NCBI GenBank assembly: GCA_965205225.1
Contig: CBDBFZ010000003.1
Coordinates: 248,001 to 312,000, forward strand
Reading direction: 5' to 3'
DNA length: 64,000 nucleotides
Source of the DNA: Litorimonas sp965205225
Lineage (GTDB): Bacteria; Pseudomonadota; Alphaproteobacteria; Caulobacterales; Maricaulaceae
Positions 1 to 9,741 of the stretch are shown here, one piece after another. The notes below the pieces were generated by a model. The model worked only from the letters and a program-made list of their open reading frames with translations, made no database searches and was not told the DNA's origin. Numbering within the stretch: position 1 is the first letter of the stretch; every line of letters starts with the position of its first letter. The position numbers were made by a program, and so were the translations under genes.

Positions 1-662
1 TCCAACTGGTCGGCTGCGGTCCCAAAATCTCGTTCTCTCAGATGCAGCAATCCCAACCGCATGCGAGCATCATAATTCTTCTCGTCATGAAAAAGGGAGG
101 TTTTAAAGGAGGCTTTTGCCTCGTCATATTTTCCGAGCTGAATTTCAGAAAGACCGGTCATGTAACTCGCGAAAGCGTAATCCTCATAGGTGACCCTTCC
201 ATCGGTCAGTACGGTGCGGCCTTCAGAGCGTCGATTGATGAAGTTGGACGTCAGTCCGGGGTTTGTCGACAGAGAGGCACCCGATGACTGGATCGGGATG
301 CCGCCGCCGCGTGAATTCACGCTTGAACTTAGATTGGAACTGGCATCTGCGAGCTGTTGGGATCGCTCAATACCGATTTCTGCGTCGCGGGCTGAATTCT
401 CTTTCGCGCTTTCGAAGCGCCGCAAGCTCTTAAACTCGTTTTCAAACTCGATTTCCGCAGTCTCGAAATCACCGCGGAAAAACGCATCTATGCCTTCATG
501 TTCGCCCAAAATCTGAGAGCCATAAGCGATCACTTCATCCTCGGACATATTCTGGCTATCCGGTTCAAGTTCCGGTGTTTGTGCGAAGGCCAGCGTCGCT
601 AATAATAGGATGAAGAGGCTAGAGGCGAGAGTGCTTAGCCAGCGTGAGATGATATTTTTCAT
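1..662 (-). CDS. exported TPR-like protein, C-terminus beyond window edge
   Basis: The minus strand is open from an ATG at 662 to the left edge, about 220 codons, so the C-terminus lies outside the window. The start MKNIISRWLSTLASS followed by a hydrophobic stretch ending in ALAFAQ looks like a Sec signal peptide with cleavage after AFA. The mature part has a low-complexity Ser/Gly-rich linker around residues 105-130. It then has two helical-hairpin stretches (YEDYAFASYMTGLSEIQLG and YDEAKASFKTSLFHDEKNY) with the spacing and small-residue pattern of tetratricopeptide repeats. A periplasmic scaffolding role is likely, but the partner is unknown. It is divergent from the GH3 gene, and the 130 bases between them carry a tandem repeat and operator-like half sites. 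Confidence 0.7.
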   Translation of the reverse strand, partial: MKNIISRWLSTLASSLFILLLATLAFAQTPELEPDSQNMSEDEVIAYGSQILGEHEGIDAFFRGDFETAEIEFENEFKSLRRFESAKENSARDAEIGIERSQQLADASSNLSSSVNSRGGGIPIQSSGASLSTNPGLTSNFINRRSEGRTVLTDGRVTYEDYAFASYMTGLSEIQLGKYDEAKASFKTSLFHDEKNYDARMRLGLLHLRERDFGTAADQL

Positions 663-687
663 AATGCGACACTTCTAAATTGACGTG

Positions 688-723
688 GCGATAATCATTA
701 CTTACGCGATAATCATTACTTAC
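688..723. repeat. 18-bp perfect tandem duplication with operator half sites
   Basis: GCGATAATCATTACTTAC occurs twice head to tail in the divergent promoter region between the TPR-like gene and the GH3 gene. Each copy begins with GCGATAA, the complement of the TTATCGC half site found at 732-738, so the duplication doubles a probable regulator half site. Confidence 0.85.
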
Positions 724-730
724 GCATAGT

Positions 731-742
731 GTTATCGCTACC
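731..742. promoter_or_regulatory. LacI-type operator candidate upstream of GH3 gene
   Basis: GTTATCGCTACC is an imperfect palindrome centred on CG, the usual shape of LacI/GalR operators. It lies about 50 bases before the chosen GH3 start. Related 12-mers occur at 3416, 12941 and 22097 in front of other carbohydrate genes. Confidence 0.45.
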
Positions 743-791
743 ATCCTAAAGCATGTTGGTAATGAAAGTCAAATGGGGGATATCAGGACTG

Positions 792-3305
792 ATGACGTAT
801 ACAGAGAATTTCCGCCAAATGACGTTGGCTACAGCTTCAGCTTTTATTCTGATGGCTTGTTCTGGAACGGGACCAGACACGGTCGGGACCGCTAGTAGCA
901 GCTCATCTTCCGAACTTAGTATCATCCACCCGGAAAAATGGCCGGAGATCATGACCGCTGCGCTGGATCCGGTTGTAGAAGCGAAGATTGATGACATTCT
1001 TTCCAAACTGACGCTGGAGCAAAAAGTCGGCCAGGTTATTCAGGGCGACACAAATTCTTTGACACCTGAGGACGTTAAAAATTATCGCCTTGGGTCTGTT
1101 CTGAGCGGCGGGAATTCCGCCCCTGGTGATAAGCCTTACGCGGCCACACAGGCTTGGCTGGACGCAGCTGACTCATATTTCGAAGCCTCGCTCGACCCGG
1201 ACGGTGTCGAAATCGCCATTCCTATTATCTGGGGTATCGATGCGGTGCACGGACACACGAACCTTATTGGCGGAGTCGTTTTTCCCCATAATATCGGATT
1301 GGGCGCAGCGAATGATCCAGACCTTATCCGTCGTATTTCGCAAGTGACAGCAACGGAACTCAATGTCTCGGGTCACGACTGGACGTTTGCGCCGACATTG
1401 GCGGTCCCGCAGAATGACCGATGGGGCCGGGGATATGAAGGATTCTCCGAAGATCCGAAGATCGTGAAATCCTATGGCGGGATGATTGTTGAGGGCCTGC
1501 AGGGTGAGTTGGGTTCAGACGATTTCATGGGTCCGGGCAAAGTGATCGCAACGGCGAAACACTTTCTTGGTGATGGCGGTACCGAAAACGGTGTGGATCA
1601 GGGCGATGCCCGAATCACAGAAGAAGAGCTCCGGGATATCCATCTGCCGGGTTACGAAACCGCTATCGCAACGGGCGCGCAATCGGTCATGGCTAGTTTT
1701 TCATCCTGGCAAGGCCAGCCCATGCACGGTCAGAAAGCGCTTCTGACGGACGTGCTCAAAGGGCGAATGAATTTTCGAGGTTTTGTCGTGGGGGATTGGA
1801 ATGGCCATGCGCTGATACCCGATTGTACGGCGACGGACTGCCCACAGTCTCTCAATGCGGGTTTGGACATGTATATGGCGCCTGACAGCTGGAAGGGCCT
1901 TTATGAGTCCACTCTGGTCCACGTGAAATCGGGCCGGATTCCGATGGAACGACTGGATGATGCTGTGCGCCGTATTCTGCGCGCGAAGGTGAGTTCCGGT
2001 GTTTTTGACAAGCCGAAACCAAGCTTGCGCCCTCTCGCTGGAGACGAGTCATGGCTCGGATCGGATGACCATCGCGCCATCGCCCGGGAAGCTGTGCGGA
2101 AGTCGATGGTTCTGCTTAAGAATAATGACTCAACGCTGCCTTTGTCACCTGACGTGAACATTCATGTCGTCGGTGCGGGTGCAGACAGTATTACGAAACT
2201 GGCGGGTGGGTGGACGCTGTCCTGGCAGGGGCGTGATCACGTGAATAGCGACTTCCCCAATGGCGAGTCGTTTCTAAATGCTCTCAGACGTGAAGCCGAA
2301 CAGGCTGGCGGCCGTGTGACATTCGATGCGTCGGGCGAGACGGTGCCCGAAGACACGGATGTCGTCGTCGCGCTTTATGGCGAAGATCCTTATGCAGAGT
2401 TTCAAGGTGACCGCAAGAACGTAGATTTCGTTCCGAACGATTTCGATACGAGCCTACTGAGAACCTATAAAGATGCCGGGCTGCCGGTCATATCAGTCTT
2501 CATTTCGGGGCGGCCCTTGTGGGTTAACCCAGAAATAAACAACTCTGACGCATTTATTGCGGCTTGGTTGCCGGGCAGTGAACCTTCAGGGATCACCGAT
2601 CTGATCTTCCAGACAGATGCGGGATATGACTTTACAGGACGTCTGTCGTTTTCCTGGCCGAAGCTTGCCATACAGGTGCTTCTGAATCCGCATCATGAAG
2701 GCTATGACCCGCTGTTTGAGCTGGGTTACGGCCTGTCACTGAGCGACGATGTCAACCTTGAGGCTTTATCGGAAGAGAGTGGTGTCAGTGAAGGCATTGA
2801 CGAGAAAGGCGTGTTCCTTGCCAAAGGTATGAGCCCGCAGCCCTGGCGCTTATCTGTCAGTGGTTCGACCATCAATCTACCCTACCGGGAAAGCGGCGTT
2901 AAGGTCGTCGCATATGATAGATCCGCGCAGGAAGATTCGCTCCGACTGGCATTCTCAGATGCCGACTCAGTTTTCTCAATCGCGTCGAGCTATCCGCTTG
3001 ATTATACCCGTGAGGCGAATGGCGCGATGGCGCTTTCCTTTATGGCCAAATCCTTGTCCGGGCCAACAATGGTAGAGATCGGGGCTGGGTGTGTTGAGCT
3101 GAATGGATGTGAAAATTTCCATGCCGTTGAGCTTCAATCCGATTGGTCGGAAACGCGAATTTCCCTACGCTGTGCTGCCAAAAACGGCGTTGATCTCCAG
3201 AACATGAAGAACGCCTTTACCGTCAAAGGGCAGGCTGGTCTGGAAATCGCCGTCAGTGACGTGATGTTGAAACAGGAGAGTTCGGATTCGATCCGCTGCG
3301 ACTAA
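792..3305 (+). CDS. GH3 exo-beta-glucosidase/glucanase lipoprotein (ExoP type)
   Basis: A family 3 glycoside hydrolase of about 837 residues that removes beta-linked glucose from oligosaccharides. The chosen start gives a lipoprotein signal (MTYTENFRQM, hydrophobic stretch, lipobox LMAC); an earlier in-frame ATG at 753 would make the signal unusually long. The N-terminal barrel begins with LTLEQKVGQ and contains GRGYEGFSEDP, KHFLGDGG and the nucleophile segment GFVVGDWNG. The second alpha/beta domain has GEDPYAEFQGD, which matches the acid/base region of barley ExoI-like enzymes. The last ~150 residues form a galactose-binding-like domain as in ExoP proteins. It is followed 200 bases later by the TonB receptor, so its products are probably oligosaccharides imported or sensed there. 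Attachment to a membrane is expected; which leaflet is unknown. Confidence 0.88.
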   Translation: MTYTENFRQMTLATASAFILMACSGTGPDTVGTASSSSSSELSIIHPEKWPEIMTAALDPVVEAKIDDILSKLTLEQKVGQVIQGDTNSLTPEDVKNYRLGSVLSGGNSAPGDKPYAATQAWLDAADSYFEASLDPDGVEIAIPIIWGIDAVHGHTNLIGGVVFPHNIGLGAANDPDLIRRISQVTATELNVSGHDWTFAPTLAVPQNDRWGRGYEGFSEDPKIVKSYGGMIVEGLQGELGSDDFMGPGKVIATAKHFLGDGGTENGVDQGDARITEEELRDIHLPGYETAIATGAQSVMASFSSWQGQPMHGQKALLTDVLKGRMNFRGFVVGDWNGHALIPDCTATDCPQSLNAGLDMYMAPDSWKGLYESTLVHVKSGRIPMERLDDAVRRILRAKVSSGVFDKPKPSLRPLAGDESWLGSDDHRAIAREAVRKSMVLLKNNDSTLPLSPDVNIHVVGAGADSITKLAGGWTLSWQGRDHVNSDFPNGESFLNALRREAEQAGGRVTFDASGETVPEDTDVVVALYGEDPYAEFQGDRKNVDFVPNDFDTSLLRTYKDAGLPVISVFISGRPLWVNPEINNSDAFIAAWLPGSEPSGITDLIFQTDAGYDFTGRLSFSWPKLAIQVLLNPHHEGYDPLFELGYGLSLSDDVNLEALSEESGVSEGIDEKGVFLAKGMSPQPWRLSVSGSTINLPYRESGVKVVAYDRSAQEDSLRLAFSDADSVFSIASSYPLDYTREANGAMALSFMAKSLSGPTMVEIGAGCVELNGCENFHAVELQSDWSETRISLRCAAKNGVDLQNMKNAFTVKGQAGLEIAVSDVMLKQESSDSIRCD

Positions 3306-3415
3306 ATGGCCCGGAAATCACTCAGAATGTGACAAATACGTCACATTCCACAGATGAGTTGCGATTTTTTGCTGAATATCAATTGACAATAAAACTATCA
3401 TGTGGCGGAAAGAAT

Positions 3416-3427
3416 GTTAGCGGTAAC
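3416..3427. promoter_or_regulatory. LacI-type operator candidate upstream of TonB receptor
   Basis: GTTAGCGGTAAC is an almost perfect CG-centred palindrome (one mismatch pair) about 80 bases before the receptor start. The 200-base gap 3306-3506 otherwise shows no ORF. Confidence 0.5.
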
Positions 3428-3506
3428 TTTTCTACTGTGAGACTAAAATTATATCGGCATATTCGAGCTCGCGGAATGCTCGGAGTGTCAACCCAGGGAG
3501 GTTTCT

Positions 3507-6500
3507 TTGAAAGACACTGTCAATAATCGTGCGAGTTTGCCTAATCAGCTGCTCCTGTCCGGTGCCACTGCGCTTGCCATGGTGTGCATGGCCCCGCAGG
3601 CCTATGCGCAGGATGCGTCCGGCGAAGAAGTCAACGATGCACTAGATGATGAACAAATCGATGAGGTTATTGCCACGGGTATCCGGAAGGCGCTGCAAGC
3701 GGCTCGGGACCTGAAGCGCGATTCTGATACGGCCGTTGATTCCATTACAGCGTCGGATGTGTCTGCACTGCCTGATTTGTCAGTCGCAGAAGCGCTGGGA
3801 CGTGTCCCTGGCGTTGTTGTGCAGCGTTTCAGTCTCGGCGGAAGCGAAGGTGACTTCCCATCCCCGGAGGGCGGGGGTAACCTGATCCGGGGTCTGACCC
3901 TGGTCCGATCCGAACTCAACGGACGTGACACATTCTCTGCGAATGGTGGTCGGGCTCTCGACTTTGGTACTGTTCCTCCGGAACTGATTGGCGCGGTTGA
4001 TGTCTATAAGAACACGTCTGCGGATCTGATAGAAGGCGGTATTGGTGGGTCGATCAATCTACGAACGCTTGAGCCGTTCGATAGGAGTGGTCGGCTGGCT
4101 GTTGTGACGCTTGATGGCACATATACCGACCTTCGTGATGAGTTCAGCCCGGACTTCAGCGTTATTCTCGGTGATCGCTGGGACATCAATGGCGGTGAGT
4201 TCGGCTTGCTGGGATCTTTCTCATCCTCAGAGTTGAAGTCTGAGCTTCACGGTTTCCAAATCGGTCAGCTTGTTCCGATCACGTTCGACACTGAAACAGT
4301 GGCCATTCCAGGCGGTTTCCAGCTTCGGACAAATGAAGTTAATCGGGGGCGTGATGCCTATTATCTCACCAGCCAGTTCCGCAATGATAGTGGTGACTTC
4401 CAGGCGACCGCCAAATATGCTCGCATTGAGAATGACACATCGAGTGATGAGCGGACTCTGGAATGGTTCGCGGATGGTGAAATGTGGTTCCAGACCTCTG
4501 TGACAGATCTCACAACGTCGCCCTTTGCATCCCCCGGTATTGCACAGTGTAATGGTAATAACGATCCCAGACCGGAAGACCCGTTCTGTGAAGAGACACA
4601 AGCTGTCTCGAGCATATATGAATCGGGCTTGATTTCGAACAGTCTGCGGGACTGGACAGGGGCTCGTGGTGCCAACTTCACAAATCTGGGTATCCACCAG
4701 GAAGATCAATCTACAACGGACGATTTGAGCTTGAACGTCAAGTGGCGCCCTGCGGCTCAGTGGTTCGTGAATTTTGACGCACATCGGACGACGGCCACGT
4801 TTACACGGGACCGTCTCTGGGTTCTCTCACGCTTCTTCTCAGACTTCTCGATCGTTCCTGATCTGGATAATCCGCAGGTTGAGCTGACTTTGGACCCAGA
4901 TAATAATCCGCTGAATCGGGCCGGAACCGGTGCACCACTCAGCAGCGATCTATCCGATCCATCCAACACATTCCTCTTGGTCTCGGCTGACGAGTTTCAG
5001 GATAATGAAGGCGACCTGTTCGCCATTTCAGGCGATATCGAATATGAATTCGATAATGATGGCTGGTTCGACTCCATCAAGTTCGGCGCACGTTTCGCGG
5101 ATCGCGCTCAGACCAACCGTAATGCTGGCCTGAACTGGGCGGCTGTTGCACCGCCTTGGGCTGGTGGCGGGTATTTGCCATTCTCTGAATTGGCGACACC
5201 TACGTTCGAGATAGTTGATTTTTCAGACTTCTTCCGCGGCGATGTTGTTCAAGGGGACAATACATCGGTGATTTTTGCGGATCGCGCTCTGATCTCGAAT
5301 TATGATGCTTGGGTCGACGTCGTTCAGAATGACCCGCTTATTACCGATGCTGATGCAGACCGGAATCCTGACTGGCGACCGTTGCGTGAAAATGGCGTCG
5401 TTGACTATAGTGGTCGTGGCGCGATCGGTGATGTCACTGAAAAGACCTATAATTTTTATGGCCGCCTGGATTTCGGCAATGAATTCGATAATGGCATGTC
5501 GATTGATGCTAATGTCGGCCTTCGTTACACGAAGTCTGATGTCTCCGGACAAGGGGGATTCGAATATATCAATATTGAAAACCCTCAGCAAGTCGGTCAG
5601 AGGCCATTGGACTTCAGCCCGGAAGCTGTGGCCTATTTTGACCAGGAAACGATTGATCGGACGGGTAATTTCAGTTCTGACGAACGCTGGCTTCCATCTC
5701 TGAACGTGAAATGGAACCTCAATGATGAGTCGCTCATCCGCTTGGCGGTCAGTAAGAACATTACACGGCCCAATATTGCTCAGCTCCGAGGTGATCAGGT
5801 TGCAGTCGGGGCACTCCGCTTTGTAGCGACCGATGATATGACCATCCCGCCCGATCAGAGGATCGTAGATATCATTCTGAATCAGGTTAATGTCTTTGGC
5901 GGCAATCCGGGTCTGGAACCGATCCTGTCGACCAATTATGATCTGTCTTACGAATATTATTTCGGGGATGAGAATTCATTGACCTTCTCGGCCTTCCGCA
6001 AGGATATCAAGAACAACATCATCTATGGCTCTCAGACACTGGAAACTGAGATGCTTGACGGACGTGAAGTTGCGGTCGTGTTCAATGGGGACATCAACCA
6101 GGATGAGGCTGAAATTCAGGGCATCGAGATTGCGTATCAGCAGTTCTACAACAATCTGCCCGGTCTGCTCTCCAATCTGGGGTTTCAGGCCAACTACACC
6201 TACATTGATGCTGAGACGAATGCTCCAGCCCCGTTCACGGATGCAAATGGTGACGGAGTGCCGGACAGTTTCGAGCGGATTTACCGCTACGGCGTCAACG
6301 ATTTCCTTGGCCTGTCAAACCATGCGATCAATGTGATTGGCATCTATCAGGACGATAAGCTCGAAATGCGCCTAGCCTATAACTGGCGGTCGGAATATTT
6401 GAGTTCCTACCGAGACTTTGTGACAGGTAATCCAATCTTCCAGGAAGACCGTGGCTATCTGGATGGATCGTTGAAATATGACTTCAACGACAATCTTCAG

Positions 6501-6638
6501 TTCCGCTTGCAAGTTGCCAATATTCTGGACACTAAAGCCAAAGCGACGCAGCAAATCGATGCAACAGGCCAGCGGTTTGGTCGGACCAGCTTTGTCGGTG
6601 ACCGCCGAATCCGGTTCGGTCTTCGCTACCAGTTCTAG
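3507..6638 (+). CDS. TonB-dependent receptor, Caulobacter/Xanthomonas type
   Basis: An outer-membrane active transporter of 1043 residues. It starts at TTG, preceded by a strong GGGAGG ribosome site at 3496-3501. The signal peptide runs to about residue 34 (QAYAQ). An N-terminal segment with DEVIATGIRKALQ leads into the plug domain (SALPDLSVAEALGRVPGVVVQR, then GIGGSINLRTLEPF). The rest is a 22-strand-type beta barrel ending in RIRFGLRYQF, with the terminal phenylalanine typical of outer-membrane proteins. The length and the IRKALQAARDLKRDSDT region match the large carbohydrate-associated TonB receptors of Caulobacterales and Xanthomonas. It lies between a GH3 enzyme and the halogenase array, a neighbourhood known for this receptor class. 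The substrate is inferred to be an oligosaccharide or glycoside and cannot be read from the sequence. Confidence 0.93.
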   Translation: MKDTVNNRASLPNQLLLSGATALAMVCMAPQAYAQDASGEEVNDALDDEQIDEVIATGIRKALQAARDLKRDSDTAVDSITASDVSALPDLSVAEALGRVPGVVVQRFSLGGSEGDFPSPEGGGNLIRGLTLVRSELNGRDTFSANGGRALDFGTVPPELIGAVDVYKNTSADLIEGGIGGSINLRTLEPFDRSGRLAVVTLDGTYTDLRDEFSPDFSVILGDRWDINGGEFGLLGSFSSSELKSELHGFQIGQLVPITFDTETVAIPGGFQLRTNEVNRGRDAYYLTSQFRNDSGDFQATAKYARIENDTSSDERTLEWFADGEMWFQTSVTDLTTSPFASPGIAQCNGNNDPRPEDPFCEETQAVSSIYESGLISNSLRDWTGARGANFTNLGIHQEDQSTTDDLSLNVKWRPAAQWFVNFDAHRTTATFTRDRLWVLSRFFSDFSIVPDLDNPQVELTLDPDNNPLNRAGTGAPLSSDLSDPSNTFLLVSADEFQDNEGDLFAISGDIEYEFDNDGWFDSIKFGARFADRAQTNRNAGLNWAAVAPPWAGGGYLPFSELATPTFEIVDFSDFFRGDVVQGDNTSVIFADRALISNYDAWVDVVQNDPLITDADADRNPDWRPLRENGVVDYSGRGAIGDVTEKTYNFYGRLDFGNEFDNGMSIDANVGLRYTKSDVSGQGGFEYINIENPQQVGQRPLDFSPEAVAYFDQETIDRTGNFSSDERWLPSLNVKWNLNDESLIRLAVSKNITRPNIAQLRGDQVAVGALRFVATDDMTIPPDQRIVDIILNQVNVFGGNPGLEPILSTNYDLSYEYYFGDENSLTFSAFRKDIKNNIIYGSQTLETEMLDGREVAVVFNGDINQDEAEIQGIEIAYQQFYNNLPGLLSNLGFQANYTYIDAETNAPAPFTDANGDGVPDSFERIYRYGVNDFLGLSNHAINVIGIYQDDKLEMRLAYNWRSEYLSSYRDFVTGNPIFQEDRGYLDGSLKYDFNDNLQFRLQVANILDTKAKATQQIDATGQRFGRTSFVGDRRIRFGLRYQF

Positions 6639-6658
6639 TGATCCCACATTAGAATATG

Positions 6659-6688
6659 AAAAGGAGGGGCTCTACCCCTCCTTTTTTT
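6659..6688 (+). terminator. rho-independent terminator after TonB receptor gene
   Basis: AAGGAGGGG at 6661-6669 pairs with CCCCTCCTT at 6675-6683 around a five-base loop and is followed by a run of seven T. It separates the receptor from the convergent halogenase operon. Four A before the stem could give weak termination from the other side. Confidence 0.92.
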
Positions 6689-6724
6689 GCTAGAAAGCGC
6701 CGTAGCGTTTGAAACTGAAAACCT

Positions 6725-8230
6725 TCAGGCGCGGCAATTCTTGTCAATGAAGTCCTGATGACTTGGCATCGATTCCAGGCACTTTGCCCATGTGTGATGG
6801 ACCTCTGACAGGCGCTGGTCCAACTCCGCATCCGGCATCGCATTCGCTAATGGATGATACCGTTTCGGCACCAGCCCCTGCCCATGCATCACAGCGAACC
6901 AGCTCATCTCGCCGAAGATTTCGTTATCGTGGCGATATAAGCGCGCATTCTCGTTATAAATCGCGATCCGTTCTTCCAGAGAGGGCGGCAGATCCATGGT
7001 CCGGCAATAGTTCCAGAACGGGCTGTCGTCGCGGTCCGTGACGCAGTAATGCAGAATAAGGAAGTCTCGAATTTGCTCATACTCAAGCTGAGTCCGGCGA
7101 TTATAATAATCAATATCCGGCTGGTTGAAGCTCTTGTCCGGAAAATTCGTCATTAAGCGGGCAATGGCCGTCTGGATCAAATGAATTGACGTAGACTCCA
7201 GGGGTTCAAGGAACCCCCCCGCAAGTCCAAGGGAGATGACGTTCTTATTCCAGGCTTTACGCCGCATGCCAGTCTTGAATCGAAGGAAGTTCGGCTTGCC
7301 AATCGGCTTTCCCTCCATGCCCTCATGCAAGATTTTCAGCGCCGCATCATCGTCCATATAATCGCTGCAATAGACATGCCCGTTGCCCGTGCGGGATTGC
7401 AGTGGGATGCGCCATTGCCAACCCGCAGATTTAGCCGTGGCCTGGGTGTAGGGCAGAGGGTCTCCTGCATTTTCACTGGCTTGCGCGACCGCTCGGTTGC
7501 ACGGCAGGAAATTTGACCAATCCTGATAACCTGTTTTCAGAGCTTGCTCGATCAGCAATCCTCTAAATCCCGAACAATCGATAAACAGTTCGGCCTCATA
7601 AGTGTCTCTGGCTTCAATCGTAACGCTTTCGACAAAGCCGGTTTCCGAATTCTGATTGACGGCGCTGATCGTGCCCTCGGTGCGGATAACGCCGAGGCTT
7701 TCGGCAAATTCACGCATGAACTTCGCATAGAGTGTGGCGTCGAACTGAAAAGCGTAGGTGATAGTGCTCAGGGGCGAGTTTGCCAGATTGATGGGGCGCT
7801 GAAACTTCCCCGCATTGGCCGCAAGGATTTGCAGATTATAATCATCAATCGATGGAACATCCTCATTGCGGGCATGTCGCAACCAGAAATGGTGAAAGTG
7901 CAAACCTTCCATGTTCAGCCCATAGGGACCGAAGGAATGGATATAACGCTCGCCAAGATGGCCCCAGTCCTTGAACTCAATGCCAAGCTTGAACGTCGCG
8001 TTCGTCTTGCGAACGAAATCGTCTTCCTTGAGACCGAGAAGGCGGTTGAAATAGAGAATATGGGGGATGGTCGCTTCGCCCACCCCCACTGTCCCAATCT
8101 TCTCGGATTCAATCAGGCGGATTTGTATCTCATTGCTTCTGAGTAGACGGGAGAGAGCTGCCGCAACCATCCAGCCTGCGGTCCCGCCGCCCACAATGGC
8201 GATTTTCCTGATATCCGTATCTGCCAGCAT
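6725..8230 (-). CDS. tryptophan-halogenase-like flavin enzyme (1 of 4)
   Basis: A flavin-dependent halogenase of the PrnA family, about 501 residues. The chosen ATG overlaps the stop of the upstream gene (TAATG); an in-frame start 21 bases earlier exists but would overlap more. Visible motifs are the FAD loop GGGTAGW (residues 15-21), GVGEATIP, the catalytic lysine in ATFKLGIEF (about residue 81), the halogenase signature GWQWRIP and the glutamate motif LEPLESTS. All the chemistry needed to make hypohalous acid and hold it on lysine is therefore present. The substrate is unknown. Related genes beside TonB receptors in Caulobacterales and Xanthomonas act on free indoles in vitro, although their natural substrate is open. 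It is the last gene of the four-gene operon. Confidence 0.9.
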   Translation of the reverse strand: MLADTDIRKIAIVGGGTAGWMVAAALSRLLRSNEIQIRLIESEKIGTVGVGEATIPHILYFNRLLGLKEDDFVRKTNATFKLGIEFKDWGHLGERYIHSFGPYGLNMEGLHFHHFWLRHARNEDVPSIDDYNLQILAANAGKFQRPINLANSPLSTITYAFQFDATLYAKFMREFAESLGVIRTEGTISAVNQNSETGFVESVTIEARDTYEAELFIDCSGFRGLLIEQALKTGYQDWSNFLPCNRAVAQASENAGDPLPYTQATAKSAGWQWRIPLQSRTGNGHVYCSDYMDDDAALKILHEGMEGKPIGKPNFLRFKTGMRRKAWNKNVISLGLAGGFLEPLESTSIHLIQTAIARLMTNFPDKSFNQPDIDYYNRRTQLEYEQIRDFLILHYCVTDRDDSPFWNYCRTMDLPPSLEERIAIYNENARLYRHDNEIFGEMSWFAVMHGQGLVPKRYHPLANAMPDAELDQRLSEVHHTWAKCLESMPSHQDFIDKNCRA

Positions 8231-9741
8231 TATTGGCTCATTGCCTTGCAATATTGATCAATGAATGCTGAATGGGTGGGCATCTTCGCCGCCGCCTCCA
8301 TCATAGCCCGGTTCATGGATTTCAAACTGTGATCGATCTGCTCCTGCGGCAGAGTCGCGACAATCGGGTCGCAAACCTTTGGAACAATATCCTGGCCCAG
8401 CATGACGGCAACCCAGCTTGGACGGGAGAACAGCTCGTCCTCATATCGGAAAGATCGACCGGTTTCGCGGAACAGGTCGATCTTATACTGCAAACTTTCA
8501 GGAATACTCATGGTCCGGCAGTAATCCCAGAACGGGCTGTCATCGCGGTCCGTGGTGCAATAGTGTAATATAATAAAATCTCGTACTTGGTTGAATTGCT
8601 GGCGCATCTGCCGATTATATTCATTCACGACAATAGGCGGGAATGACCCGCCGGGAAAGAGAGTGATGAACTTACTGATGCCCATCTGGATCAAATAGAG
8701 CGACGTCGATTCAAGAGGTTCAAGAAAGCCAGAGGATAGCCCGATTCCAACACAGTTCTTATGCCAGAACTCTTTCAAATATCCTGTTGCAAACCGTATA
8801 ATTCTCGGCTCTCCGATTGGGTCAGCATCAAGGCCGCGCATCAGAATGTCATGCGCCTCATCGTCAGTCATAAAGTCGGTGCTGTAAATGTGACCATTTC
8901 CAGTCCGGGTCTGTGTCGGGATACGCCATTGCCACCCAGCGGTTTTAGCGGTTGCGATCGTATAGGGCGGCGGTGGTCCAGCGTGCTCGCACGCAACAGT
9001 CTGTGCCGAATTACATGGAAGCCAATGGCTCCAGTCTTCAAAGTCTACGCCGAGAGCCTGCCGCATCAGTAGAGCAAGAAACCCGCTGCAATCGAAGAAG
9101 AAATCTCCGCCTATAGGCTTTTCACTGTCTAGGACGAGCTCTTCGATATAGCCCGTTTCGGCGTGTAGGTTTACGGTTTCGACTTTTCCTTCAATCCGTT
9201 TGACGCAACGTGCCTCGGCATACTGCCTCAGAAATGTCGCATATCGCGTCGCGTTGAAATGATAGGCGTAGCGGATGTGTGACAGGACCGATTTCGGGTT
9301 CTCATGCGGGTGACAGAATTTTCCGGCTTTCCCCGCTATGGCGCAAAGGCTGTAATCCTGAATAGGATGATTGCTTCCATCTTGATGGGCGCGCAACCAA
9401 TATTGGTGAAAATCGATACCCTGCATGTCGGCACCGTGTTCGCCGAAGGGGTGAAAATACCGATCACCCTTGCGGCCCCAATTCGCAAACTCGATTCCAA
9501 GTTTGAAGGTCGCCTGAGTTGCTTTCATGAACTCAGCTTCGGAGATGCCGAGCATCCGGTTGAAGTTGATCATGTCGGGAATAGTGGCTTCGCCAACACC
9601 AACTGTCCCGATCTGTTCGGATTCGATGAGGGTAATCTGCGTACGCTTCGGGTCCAGCATACTGGACAGAGCGGCAGCCGTCATCCACCCTGCCGATCCT
9701 CCGCCGACAATGACGAGCTGTTTCAAAAGGGCATCAGCCAT
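8230..9741 (-). CDS. tryptophan-halogenase-like flavin enzyme (2 of 4)
   Basis: A 503-residue paralogue of its neighbours. It has the FAD loop GGGSAGW, GVGEATIP, the catalytic lysine in ATFKLGIEF (residue 80), GWQWRIP and LEPLESTS, so it should be competent for flavin halogenation given a flavin reductase, which is not encoded nearby. Its start overlaps the end of the degenerate paralogue by eight bases, and its stop shares one base with the next start, which indicates one transcript and translational coupling. The region between ATIP and the lysine differs from genes 1 and 4, and each paralogue may see a different substrate. Confidence 0.9.
   Translation of the reverse strand: MADALLKQLVIVGGGSAGWMTAAALSSMLDPKRTQITLIESEQIGTVGVGEATIPDMINFNRMLGISEAEFMKATQATFKLGIEFANWGRKGDRYFHPFGEHGADMQGIDFHQYWLRAHQDGSNHPIQDYSLCAIAGKAGKFCHPHENPKSVLSHIRYAYHFNATRYATFLRQYAEARCVKRIEGKVETVNLHAETGYIEELVLDSEKPIGGDFFFDCSGFLALLMRQALGVDFEDWSHWLPCNSAQTVACEHAGPPPPYTIATAKTAGWQWRIPTQTRTGNGHIYSTDFMTDDEAHDILMRGLDADPIGEPRIIRFATGYLKEFWHKNCVGIGLSSGFLEPLESTSLYLIQMGISKFITLFPGGSFPPIVVNEYNRQMRQQFNQVRDFIILHYCTTDRDDSPFWDYCRTMSIPESLQYKIDLFRETGRSFRYEDELFSRPSWVAVMLGQDIVPKVCDPIVATLPQEQIDHSLKSMNRAMMEAAAKMPTHSAFIDQYCKAMSQ

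Noticed and set aside
42..516. Plus-strand open frames at the left edge
   Set aside because: The minus strand carries a continuous frame with signal peptide and TPR-like repeats over the same bases, so the plus-strand frames are shadows.
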